DNA of 64,000 nucleotides from Paratinospora sagittata (taxonomy: Eukaryota; Streptophyta; Magnoliopsida; Ranunculales; Menispermaceae), in assembly GCA_035771175.1 (NCBI GenBank), contig CM069605.1:24382288-24446287 (forward strand), given 5' to 3'. The notes under the pieces are model-generated. The model did not search any database. It was given only the letters and a program-made list of their open reading frames with translations, and had not been told where the DNA came from. Positions 54,592 through 64,000 of the stretch are shown here, piece by piece; the first letter of the stretch is position 1, and every line of letters starts with the position of its first letter. The translations under genes and the position numbers were made by a program.

Positions 54592-57500
54592 CTGGGTGGG
54601 AGAGAAACAGCACAATATAAAACCTACTCATGCAAACTGTCAACATATATTGGTTCTTGATCTATGCAACAAATCATTTCTGCAAAAATGCCCTTAGGGA
54701 TACGTATAGACATTGAACCACATTAACATAGTAAAAGGGAGCCAAAAATATTTTGGTTAATTAATTTAATAGATATTTTGGCATGCATCCAACAAAGGGA
54801 AATCTATAGAGAACTGATATTCATTAGATAGAAAACCGCACCGACACAAATATATTTGTGCACCAACTTCCCGCTACTGGAATTTGAATTCGAATGGGAG
54901 AACAAATAAGACAACTTTGAGAAATGGCATTCCTTGGTTTTTAGAATCTGAAACAAACAGGTACAAGAGCAGAGATTTTTGTAAAAGCTATCTTAACATG
55001 ATAACGCTTTTCATAATTCTCCATCTCAAGTTCAAACAACCTAAAATCAATTTCTCATGCATGTCATCCCAAATACTGGAGACAACGATGAACAAATGCA
55101 TCAAAAAAAATTTGGCTCACTTTCATTGAATGAAAAGGGATGAAGAAGTAGATACAGGCTTAAGGGAATAAGGAAAGAGGAGGCCGATAAGAGGAACAAA
55201 AGAGCAAAATTAACAGGTTAGAAACAGTCTGCATATCATGCAAATGATTCAACAGTTAGAGAAAGAGCTCACAATTATCTATCAACCTTCTGAAGACACT
55301 TAAGAGTCGTTGTCCAGCTAAAACTAAAGGAGAACAACAGGCTGTTCGGTTTCCGATCTTCCAATCTTCCACCATACAGTAAAGCCAAGTGACTGAAATT
55401 TAGTACAGAAGCCAACTCCAAAAAAATTAATTCTAACTCATATACTGCGGGTTCTTTGAAAATAAGATTGTAAAAATCCCTCCACTCATTAACCATTATA
55501 ATTGCTCACTGCTCACAATTCTCTCAGCAAAGGAATCACAAACTAGAGCATCCTTGCAACAATGTCAAACACAAAAGGAGACCTATGGCTGCACTTCTTC
55601 ACTAAAGAAGATACCTATGAATTCAAAATGACCTCACTAATTCATTAAATAATTATATTTAGATATACTCCACCAATTTGTTTCCAAATCGAGGGACTAA
55701 AAGACAAAGAACACTACTTCTCAATAGCAGATTCAGTTTCATGAGTTATAATACAAAATTTTCCATGAATAAATAAACCCTTTAAAGAGCATAGCAGCTG
55801 CCCTTTCCACCATGGGGCAATGCTACATTTCTTGTGCCATTTCCCACTGTCATTGTTATAGATAATGTGGTTAATTAGGATGTTATTTATATTCTTTTTA
55901 TTTGGTATTTTAATTTTAGAAATCTAGCTAGAGTCCAGTTGTAGCAATTGAGAGCAATTTGGTAATTAAGTTCAATTGGATTAAGTTTCCCAATTTAGTC
56001 GAAAGTTTTTTCTACAAATATAAGATTCAGTTGAATGAATTAGTCAATTATAATTCACTTCCCTATCACTTCAATTTCCTTCTCTCATGTTGCCATTACA
56101 TGATATCAAACCCTTTAGAATTTCTTTGCTGCTCTACTCCCTAAGTCACATCACCTCCCTATTCTCTCCAATTCTCCTTTGACCTCTTTCTACCTTTCTT
56201 TATCTTCTTGGTCACCCCCTCTCATCGTCCACATCCATGCTCTTCATATATGTTTTTTTCTTCTTCTCTTCTTCTTCCCTTTATCACAATCACCTTCCTC
56301 GACTACTATCTCCTTGCTCCACCATCTTAACTCTTGTATCTCTTCCCTTTCTGCCCATTAAGATGTTTGATCTCCCTCTATCGTCGACCGACAAGATCTC
56401 ATAGAGAACCATTGAAACCCCATTGATGTGTTAACATTATACACAACATTTATTTTGTATTATTTTACTTAGTAGTGAGCTTAATATTACATATAATTGC
56501 AAATATATACAAGAATTGCAAGTTTTAACTAAGTTTTGGTTAATTCTTGTTTTTATAGAGAATTGGAGGAAAACTAGGTTAAAATAGAAAATATCATACG
56601 CATGGCTCAAATTTAGCACACTTGATGAGGTGGCAATGGAATACATGCTTGGACGTAATTAGCACAACAAAAATAACCCACAATTAGGGTTACAAAAGAG
56701 GACATTAGGTTTAGTTTTGAATTGGAGATAACTTGGAAATGAAGGCATGAAGGGAGAATGGGCTTAACTGAATTAAAGATTACAAGGTAGTCAAAATTGT
56801 GAATCAGAACTGAATTGATGGGCGTCCCCTCTAAATAGAATCAGGATTCAAATCAATGAATAATAGGATTCATGATACAATTGTAAATCATATATAAACT
56901 TAGTTTTTAGAGACATTTATTTGTATTCTTAATGTTATATTAGATTTCCATTATAAATTTTAGTATTTTGTTTTTTATTTGTGATTGAATCTATTAAATC
57001 TAATCATTGAATTTCCCTTTTTTTTCTTTTTTTGAGAAAGATATCCAAAAAAGCATGGAAAACAATTGAGCATTCGAAATGCTCATGTTACAACCAAACT
57101 ACCATAGTTCAACGTTACAAACAACCCGCCCAATTTCTACACCACTCCAAAATGGAAAACCCACCACTATACTTAGAACATGCAACCCAATTGCATGCAA
57201 ACCACTTAGCCTCCTCCCATAGGGAATCCAAAGACACACCAGTAAACAATCTTCTATTTTGCTCCAACCAAATAGACCATAGTGTTGCAAAAGCCCCACC
57301 TCTTTGACCCTTTCAGTTTGTTGAGGACGGTGTGCCAACCACAAGCTCTCACAGAGGGATGATGGAATAGAAATTTCCCCATCCACAAAGAGCCGAACCA
57401 CGTTAAATCATGTGTGCTTTATCTTTCTCTTGTTATCTAGCTTGCATCTTTATTATTTATTTAATTGATTTTTTAAAGGTAAAAATCCTGCATAAATTCC

Positions 57501-60500
57501 AATTCACCCCCCCTCTTGGACTTCAATCTGAGCCAACACATCATATATAATATATGTAATTATGTATTACTCGTAATCTCATGGTTGGCGATTTCTTAAG
57601 AACCCACAGGATTGCCAATGTGTTGACTGGGAATAGTAGAAAGAGAAGGGGAGGCGATCTTCTTTGAAAGGGAAATGGGAAATGAGAGACCATGTTCATT
57701 ATTATCAATCAATATTAACTGCATCTTGAGCTTCGACCTCATTCACCCAACTAATCATTTTCTGATTGACCGCATTATTGGCTGGCACGTTCGAAGAGTT
57801 GTCCTCCAGGCTGTTGTCATCATCGACAAAGGTCCCTGGGACTCCCTCCTCCTCCGTGCTCAGAGCCTCCATCTAGTATGTCTTCGTTGAAGGTCACCCC
57901 TCCAGTTTCAAGCAGTCAGAGTGCCTCTCGGACCTTTTATGTATTCTTCCTTGCTTGTTCTTCCTCATGCAATACACTTGTAACTGGGCCTCCTTGGCTT
58001 TCTCAATGTGATTGTCACTTGGTTGTTTGGGCTAGAAATGATCTGCCACAGCATGGACATGATCCGAATTAGAACCCGAATCCTTGATAAGCCCAGTTGT
58101 GTCAATTAAGAGCTTTCTTGGGCCTTGCCCATCGCGGGCCCATTGATACTCGACCCCAGCCAATTTAAAATCAATGTTATGGGCCCATCCTACCAGCCCA
58201 CAATCTATGATTTGGCCCACCTCCCCACATGCAGCTACCTTTACCTCATCACATATCGTTTTCCTTGTTTTCCACGAGGATAACTTCTGGGGACGTTGCT
58301 TCGTACTCTGCTCGTGATGGACATCCATCGCTTTCGCTGACAGGCTCCTCACCTCCAACGTGATCGTGCCATCATTACGATTATGTCTCTGATTTCTCTG
58401 GCATGTTTCTTCCGATCACCGAAAAACCAATTACCACCATTGGAAGCTTCTTCGTCAAACAAACCCATCTTGTGTCTGTGCTCAAGCCTTCTCACTGTCA
58501 CCACCTCCTCGATTGACCGACCATTGTCATTTGATCCAACGTCAGCTAACATCTAAAAGGTGGAGCTCCACTAGCATGTCTCCGTTTGGAATTTCAATGT
58601 ATTCTGGCAAAAAACCTGATGAGTCGTTGGCCACCCTTAGCAATGCGAGCTTCATGGACTTTCCACTTACCATTTTAGTGGCTATGTCCAATAACCCCCC
58701 ACATTGGTCTGCCACTATCACAAATGTTTCCATTTTCCATAAGGAGGATGGGATACCCTTTACCCCAACCCAGCTATTTTTGCATAAGATCTTCCTGTCC
58801 TCCCATTGTAACTTTGGATGCTATCTTTTGAATACAAGCTCAGAGTTATCACCGCCTTACCATTCACCAAACGATCAAGTTCCAGTAGATTATCACAAGG
58901 CAAAAGAGCTATGTCCGCTCCTAGAATACATAGATGTACAAAGCGATCGAAGGCCGCCCCAAGGCTTTCTCAATGGATTCCCAGTTGTTATGTGTCATCA
59001 ATTTGAAGACCGCTACTTCATAATGTTTCCTATTGTCCAAGAAAGAACCCACTCGACCACCAAACTCGGCACAAGTAGCAAAAGACTACGACTTAGCCTT
59101 GACAATCGGCTTTGCATAGACAAAGGAGGGTGGCTTCTCTTCACCAACGACCACCATCTGCGCCCCATCTTCAAACTTCTTCCAACCTTGGTCCTCCACT
59201 TCAACTAGGATAAAAATGGTGCATTTTTCATTTTCAATCCTCGTGATTCTGATGAAGCTACCTTGTGGATTTGTGTAGGATTCTACAAGGAGAACAAGAT
59301 TGTTTCAACAATGAAACTTCTTAAAGCTTTCGTCTTTAGGAACGTTCTACGCCTCCCTAATACGATCTTTAAGCCATGCACCAGATTCTAATCAAGGCAA
59401 AGAGAATAAACCCTTAATAATCACTTCCAAACCGTATCTTGAAAGACAATTGGAGAACCATTTGTATTTTGTTCAAAACGTTTGAAGAGACCACAGAGCC
59501 GCAACTTCCCTTGACAATTCTTGACAAGAGGACCCACCAAATCCACCAGCCCGTCGAGCGGTGACCCTCCCATGATCATCGGAACCCGCCATTCTCGAGT
59601 TGGATCTTCTAAGTGTTAAACCAAGAACCTTCATGACCCATATAAGAGATATTTTGACGATTACAAACCACATTCTATACTGTAATTTCAAATCATATTT
59701 TGATGATCACAAACTCTATGAAGAAATATCCGCTATGTGCAAAGAAGCGTTTATGAAGATCTATCAACTCAAGATGGAGATCAAGCTGGATAATTCTAAA
59801 ACATCGAATGATATTGTAACTGTTTCAATTTGTCTAGAATACCTTTAGGCTTGTAGAATCACATCTAGAATTTGTTCAGCAACTTCATCACACATCTTGA
59901 AGTTTTTCGAAATGCATTTTCATAGATTTCAAAGTATTTGATTCTTGATGAAAATGAATTTGATTGATCGATTCAAATGATTTCAAATGAATTTCAAATT
60001 CTCTAAATGATCTATGTTCATTTGATTTGATCCGAAGTGTGCAAAGATTGATTTGATTCATCGAATTTCAAAATAGAAAAATAGTTGAATTTTTATAAGT
60101 GTCGAGTAGGACGCTCATGGCGTTCAGGACGCTCAAGCAGTGGTCAGTTCACTTGAAATCAAGCCTACACTGCAAGACGCTACTGATGCTATAGGACGCT
60201 CAAGATTTCTGGAAAATCTTGGAGTGTAGTCTGGTAGGGCGCTCCTATTGTTCAGGACGCTCAAGATTTTTGAGAAAGTCATGAAGCATGTTTCGACAAG
60301 ACGCTCAAGTTGAGTAGCGCCCTCCCTGAATTGACTGTGTTCAACTTGCTCTCGGTTGACATTCCTTCAAGACGCTATTGGTTCTTCAAGATGCTCAAGT
60401 GAAAGTTAAGTCTTCTGGGTTTTAACTTTTTAAGACGCTGAAGAGTTTCAAGACGCTCATAAACATCTGTCAGAAAAACAGTTGTCTCACTTGTGTGAAC

Positions 60501-62564
60501 TGTCATCTTTCTGAGACTTTGTTATTTTCGTGTATGCTCAGTTTTGACAGATTTGTTCAACGTCTTTGTTAACTCCATTTCGGTGAAACAACATATCCGT
60601 AGCATTTGAATTTCAAACGAAGCAATTACGGTTTTGGGGAGATTAAAATCCCAAACCAACGCTTCTATATATTTGCAACTTTGAATCGTTGGAGAACAAC
60701 TTTGAAAAATCTTGCGCTCAAAAACTATTTGTAGTTTAGTCGTTTTTCTCTTTGAAAAAGATCAAAATTTTCCATACAATCATCTAAACTGAGAAAGGCT
60801 CTCGGATTTGTTGTTTGAGATTTCATATCCATTTGAAAAACCCAAAGAGGCCAATAGGAGCAACCTCATTGTTTCAGTTGTGCTGAACATTCATTCTTTT
60901 GCTAAACAGATTCTAAGTGAGGTTTAATAAGCTCTGTAAGTTGTGCTTTAATATTAATTCTTCGTAAAAGAATCAAATTTCTAAACCTGTAACTAGTATT
61001 GTAAAGTGATAGACTATCACTTGGAAGGAGCTTGGTTAAACTCGGTTGAGAGGGTTGTTCTCACACCTGTGACGTTGAGAAACGTGTAAAGGTTTGATCC
61101 TCACCTGTGAAGAGGTATTAATAGTGGAGTTTGAGAAATCCTAACTAGGGAAGTTAGGTAGTGGACGTAAGCAAGGGCCGAACCACTCTAAATTTGTTGT
61201 GTATTTGATTTATTTCCGTTGTGTTTTATTTTCTGTCATTGCTTTATTTTGAAAGGTAAAACCTGCAAACTTATCCAATTCACTCCCTCTGGGATACTTG
61301 TCTGGGCCAACACTAAGAACCCTCGTAGTCATCCTAACAGTCACCCACGCATTCTCTGAAATCGCCATATGTGTAATATTCCTTAAGCATTTTTTTAATG
61401 ACCAAATAATGTAAATAATGTAAAACCTAAGTTCTCATTTTCTACGGTTTCTCATTTTCTTTTTTTATTCTTCATATTGTTGCACGTTTTACTGTATATA
61501 TTAAGTATTAAACTAGGCCAAACTCCCATGCTTGTTTTATACAAATACTACCATTGTGCCAATTTTTTTTTTCTATTTCTGATTTGTTTTCTTTATTTCA
61601 TTGTATTGCTGCAAAATACACATGTTTATCTGAGCATTACATCAACCATCACTAATAAAAATTGTTGTTGCATTATTACTAAATACCAGCTCTTCTTTTT
61701 GCTTTTCCTTTTTGAATATGTTTATTAATTTTTCTAATTTGTTGGCATGACATTGAAGAATATAAAATGTATCTTATGTTCCTCATCCAAGAATTGAATT
61801 TTAGGAACATAACCAGTTGAAAACAATGTGGATCCATATTGTAACTGCACAAAACTATTTCACAAAAGGAAATAGAAACATATAACGGTACAATAACTGT
61901 TAGCTATAAAATCTATAAATCTAATCAAAGGTGCTTCAACAAAATCTAAGCCCAAGTATTCTAAATTGCACCATAAAACCGAAAAATTGCAAGAAAAGAA
62001 AAAACAAATCTAGAAATCAGAAATTGCTTACATCAATTTGCCCTTTCTTAGCAATATTGGGCCAGTCCTTGGCAGCCACACCCGTTTTCCATTCAAAATC
62101 AACCGTGAGCGTCACCGGTGGTCGATGGTCACCAGCCCAGAAGCAAGCCATGTAATCACCACTTTCGGACGCCGTGAAAGCAAAGTGCCCAGATTCCACA
62201 TGATCGCTGGAATGGTAAATGTTGCCGTAAGAAGATGTTACCTGAAATAAAAAATCGCCACAATCACAACCTCAAATCGCAACATGAATCTATATATATA
62301 TTTAAATAAATAATGTAAACAAAATTAGGGCTAGGGTTTCCCGTGTTTCTTCTTACGTACCCTAACGTTGACGCGATGCGTGTCGGGTAAGGGATAGCCT
62401 TCGTTGGGATTGACGACGCTGAACTTGCCTACTGTGACGGCATTGCTTTTTATATCTTCTGAAATGCATTTCGTATGACCCGATTGAAGATCGAAACGAA
62501 GGGATTCACTGCGAGTGGAGAAGAGAGCTAGTAAAAGTATCAAGACAACTCCAAACCTTTCCAT
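54234..62564 (-). CDS. p24-delta family cargo receptor, four exons
   Basis: Exons (minus strand): 62564-62361, 62241-62032, 54591-54515 and 54378-54234, all with GT...AG borders, giving 636 bp and 211 residues. Residues 1-20 are a signal peptide (MERFGVVLILLLALFSTRSE). The GOLD domain begins LRFDLQSGHTKCISEDIKSN. A short coiled coil (MEQELRKLEDVIKSIHEEMF) follows, then a transmembrane helix (MAWLGFLSLFICLSVAGLQLW). The cytosolic tail HLKTFFERKKLL has the FF motif and the dilysine KKLL that bind COPII and COPI coats. The p24 proteins cycle between ER and Golgi as cargo receptors. Length matches the usual 205-215 residues. The second intron is unusually long (54592-62031, about 7.4 kb) and full of retroelement remains. 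Confidence 0.93.
54592..55853 (-). other. p24-delta intron 2, 3' part without recognised repeats
   Basis: AT-rich intron sequence ending in the acceptor of exon 3. No element was recognised. Confidence 0.6.
55854..56112 (+). repeat. Possible small copia-type LTR with PBS
   Basis: TGTTATAGATAA (55854) to CCATTACA (56100), 247 bp, is followed by TGATATCAAACCC, which matches the initiator-Met PBS at 10 of 13 positions. No second LTR or pol is visible downstream, so at most it is a remnant. Confidence 0.35.
57017..57391 (-). pseudogene. LINE 3' end: ORF2 C-terminal fragment, 3' UTR and A-rich tail
   Basis: One minus-strand frame (about 57300-57117) reads FATLWSIWLEQNRRLFTGVS then LDSLWEEAKWFACNWVACSK and ends in a stop. 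This matches the WxLWLERNRRIF C-terminal region of plant L1-type LINE reverse-transcriptase proteins. A short 3' UTR with a hairpin follows, then an A-rich stretch (57033-57018 on the minus strand). It lies in the p24-delta intron, and the RT itself is missing. Confidence 0.7.
57068..57084. other. Inverted repeat near the LINE 3' end
   Basis: GAGCATTCGAAATGCTC can form a 7-bp stem. It lies between the ORF2 stop and the A-rich tail, where L1-type elements may carry a structure read by their RT. Confidence 0.5.
57392..57538 (+). repeat. 147-bp LTR end fragment of the TGTTGG family
   Basis: Reads GCCGAACCACGTTAAATC...CCAATTCACCCCCCCTCTTGG...GAGCCAACA and matches the last about 130 bases of 59614-61312. 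The upstream part of the LTR is absent. It lies at the point where the LINE ORF2 is missing. Confidence 0.65.
57539..59608 (-). pseudogene. LINE ORF1-like remnant, body
   Basis: Minus-strand frames continue from the N-terminus at 61368. Near 59310-59120 one reads VESYTNPQGSFIRITRIENE and EVEDQGWKKFEDGAQMVVVG. Near 58760-58600 another reads VIVADQCGGLLDIATKMVSG and LPEYIEIPNGDM. These recall the DUF4283-type ORF1 of plant L1 LINEs (from memory). Stops and frame changes are many. The plus-strand 231-codon frame at 58513-59208 is judged to be its shadow. Confidence 0.5.
59614..61312 (+). mobile_element. 1.7-kb TGTTAA...CCAACA unit, probable solo LTR inside the LINE
   Basis: Starts TGTTAAACC and ends GGGCCAACA, with exact TSD CTAAG at 59609-59613 and 61313-61317. 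Removing it restores the reading frame of the LINE ORF1 start. It shares the terminal block AATTCACTCCCTCTGGG...CCAACA and the dyad array with the unit at 37985-40825, in opposite orientation. No coding sequence. Confidence 0.8.
60104..60445. repeat. Array of AGGACGCTCAAG and AGCGCCCT motifs
   Basis: At least ten copies of (A/C)AGGACGCTCAAG or AAGACGCT, among them 60110, 60139, 60174, 60202, 60237, 60261, 60299, 60371, 60391 and 60432. One reversed copy, AGCGCCCTCC, lies near 60315. Same motif as in the array at 39567-40236. Confidence 0.75.
61318..61368 (-). pseudogene. LINE ORF1 N-terminus
   Basis: ATG at 61368 (minus) gives MAISENAWVTVRMTTRVL, then the CTAAG target site and the inserted unit. 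The frame resumes at 59608 with RRSNSRMAGSDDHGRVTARR. It shows the unit inserted within 20 codons of the ORF1 start. Confidence 0.55.
61369..62031 (-). other. p24-delta intron 2, 5' part
   Basis: AT-rich intron sequence following the exon 2 donor GTAAGC. It may include the LINE 5' UTR next to 61368. Nothing else seen. Confidence 0.5.
62032..62564 (-). CDS. p24-delta exons 1 and 2
   Basis: Exon 1 62361-62564 (68 codons, signal peptide and first GOLD strands) ends phase 0 before GTACGT. A 119-bp intron follows. Exon 2 62032-62241 (70 codons) begins VTSSYGNIYH after ...TTTCAG and ends before GTAAGC. Both codon sums are whole. Confidence 0.92.
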
Positions 62565-63328
62565 CAGTGCGCAGAAACCAAATCAGGATTTTGGGTCCTC
62601 AATTTGCGCACCGACAGAGTTGCAAGATTATGTTGTGAAATACGCGGGAGGTAGATCAAAAAAATAAATAAATAAATATGCGGGAGGTGCAGGTGCCTGA
62701 CACATTTTTGATTCCAGAAAGAAAAATATACTTTTTATTAAAGCAAGGGAAGGTTCTACATTTTGCAAAAATAATTTGTTGATATAACATTAAGTTGTTA
62801 AATTATCTTGAATTATATATTAATGTGTGATTCAAAGTAATCCTACAATTCTTAAAGACAATATCAACAAAGTATATTTGAAAAATATTTTTGTAAAATA
62901 TTTTTCTTTGTTCTCTTCAAAGTTTGTAATTACTGAGTATTTTTATTAAAAATATAAAATTATTTAAGCAATAAAATAAAAATCATTAAACCGGGTACCT
63001 TCTCTTTGTGAGTATACCCAATAATAATAATACTTCTCAAATCGTAATTTTTACTATTGTGAATAATCGCCCAATAAAATTGTGGAATTCTCGTTAATCA
63101 TTTTCTTTAGTGATGTCATAACATCCATATCATCATAGACATAATAATATATTCAATTTCATCACACCATAAATAGTCATTCTCATGATCATAATAATTT
63201 GATGAACACATATTAACGTCTCAAACCATACTACTTATGTCATCAATACATGTATTCATTGCATACATTAGTACACATCATCACCATAGCATAAAATCAT
63301 CATGACATATATCATATAATTCAAGCAT
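62565..63328. other. 5' flank of p24-delta and intergenic sequence
   Basis: Presumed promoter region of the p24-delta gene, then AT-rich sequence with short TAAA and AATAAT runs. No conserved frame or element recognised. Confidence 0.5.
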
Positions 63329-63530
63329 TATTACAGGAGAAGAAAGAATTCTCAGGAGGAAAAAAGAGAGATATATTCTCATTCATTATAGAATTAATAC
63401 ACGTACACTTGTATATATATTAATACATGAGTTGTAAACAATACAGTAAATAACAAATCAAAACAGAATTACAGTTTCTTTAACTGACTTGTAACTAACC
63501 AACTAACTTAACAGACATAACCATCTAATA
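63329..63530 (-). repeat. 3' LTR of the right-edge copia element (outer end tentative)
   Basis: The inner edge at 63530 is fixed by the PPT. The outer edge at 63329 is taken from TATTAC, the inverse of the inner TATTAG-type end, giving about 202 bp with TA...TA termini. The matching 5' LTR is outside the window. Confidence 0.5.
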
Positions 63531-63537
63531 CTCCCCC

Positions 63538-63950
63538 TCAAGATGGATTGTAAATGTCTTTTACAGCCATCTTGGACAACAAAGGAAATAGAAGATGGGA
63601 AGGCAAAGCCTTGGTAAAAATGTCAGCTAGTTGGTGATGAGAACGAACTGGCATGAGTTTGATGCCATTATCAACAACCTTATCACGCACAAAGTGGCAA
63701 TCAATTTCGATATGCTTCGCACGTTCATGAAACGTTGGATTAGAAGCAATGTGTATACTGGCTTGATTGTCACAAAAGAGCAAAGTGGGAGAAGAAACTG
63801 AAAATCCAAAATCATGTAACAACTGTTGAATCCAAACAAGCTCACCAGTAGTAGAAGCCAATGCACGATATTCAGCTGTAGCGGATGATCGGGCAATCGT
63901 AGTTTGTTTCTTAACTTTCCAAGAGACAATAGAATCACCAAGGAACACAC
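63538..63950 (-). CDS. Copia RNase H, C-terminal part of pol
   Basis: A 136-codon open block begins with WKVKKQTTIARSSATAEYRA, the copia RNase H motif, and continues with LLFCDNQASIHIASNPTFHE and HLADIFTKAL-type ending QLADIFTKALPSHLLF. It ends KDIYNPS at the PPT. It is truncated by the window edge. It represents a different copia element from 42780-47603. Confidence 0.85.
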
Positions 63951-64000
63951 AAAAATCTAAACGTTTGGTGTCAGGATAAGATCCACAATCTGCATCAGTA

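Larger units (their letters stand above)
63329..64000 (-). mobile_element. Ty1/copia element, 3' end only, continues beyond window
   Basis: Minus strand: copia RNase H (63950-63538), PPT TTGAGGGGGAG (63541-63531), then an LTR starting TATTAGATGG at 63530. Upstream pol lies beyond base 64000. Confidence 0.85.

Noticed and set aside
56150..56400. C/T-rich stretch at 56150-56400 as a coding exon
   Set aside because: Low-complexity pyrimidine-rich DNA in the intron; open frames there show no domain.
58513..59208. Plus-strand 231-codon open frame as a novel gene
   Set aside because: The minus strand shows LINE ORF1-like motifs in the same span, and the plus frame has no recognisable domain; it is taken as a shadow.

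Overview
This window is a piece of a plant nuclear chromosome, most likely a eudicot (inference from AT-rich spacers, introns, PPR genes, Ty1/copia and Ty3/gypsy elements and caulimovirid relics). No bacterial-style operon, CRISPR array, rRNA or tRNA gene was seen. Bases 1 to about 48,300 are almost entirely nested retroelements and endogenous pararetrovirus. The ordinary host genes lie at 49,569-62,564.

Repeat layer. A degenerate Athila-like Ty3/gypsy element (minus strand) fills 1-7,291. To its right runs an AT-rich Caulimoviridae relic, here called EPRV-1 (plus strand), of only about 3.9 kb that is spread over 41 kb. Its pieces lie at 7,292-7,755, 18,192-19,145, 36,685-37,979, 40,831-41,094, 42,594-42,774 and 47,609-48,300. 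The pieces are separated by: (1) a second, different caulimovirid, EPRV-2 (7,756-18,191, minus), which contains a 2.9-kb solo LTR; (2) a minus-strand LTR element (19,146-36,679, TSD TTAGT) without pol, whose 5' LTR is split by a mosaic Ty3/gypsy element (23,509-35,798, TSD TTATG) carrying Tekay-like gag-pol; (3) a 2.84-kb TGTTGG...TTAACA unit (37,985-40,825, TSD TTAGT); (4) a solo Athila-type LTR (41,095-42,593); (5) a young Ty1/copia element (42,780-47,603, TSD CATGC).

Gene layer. Two pentatricopeptide-repeat genes stand head to head with 76 bp between their start codons: an E-type PLS protein (49,569-51,071, minus) and a P-class protein (51,148-53,034, plus). A four-exon p24-delta cargo receptor gene (54,234-62,564, minus) follows. 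Its second intron is about 7.4 kb and holds a broken LINE, a 1.7-kb relative of the TGTTGG unit (TSD CTAAG) inside that LINE, an LTR fragment and a possible small LTR. A second copia element enters at the right edge (63,329-64,000).

Most notable. EPRV-2 appears to be integrated as a genome opened at its initiator-tRNA-Met primer site, with a 19-bp terminal redundancy, and it carries an inverted copy of its intergenic region. The Tekay-like gag-pol lies in an element with unrelated LTRs, has no 5' LTR of its own and only part of a 3' LTR, which suggests a template-switch chimera. The TGTTGG units carry arrays of dyad-symmetric AGGRCGCT/AGCGTCCT motifs. Nothing here supports an immune or defence system.
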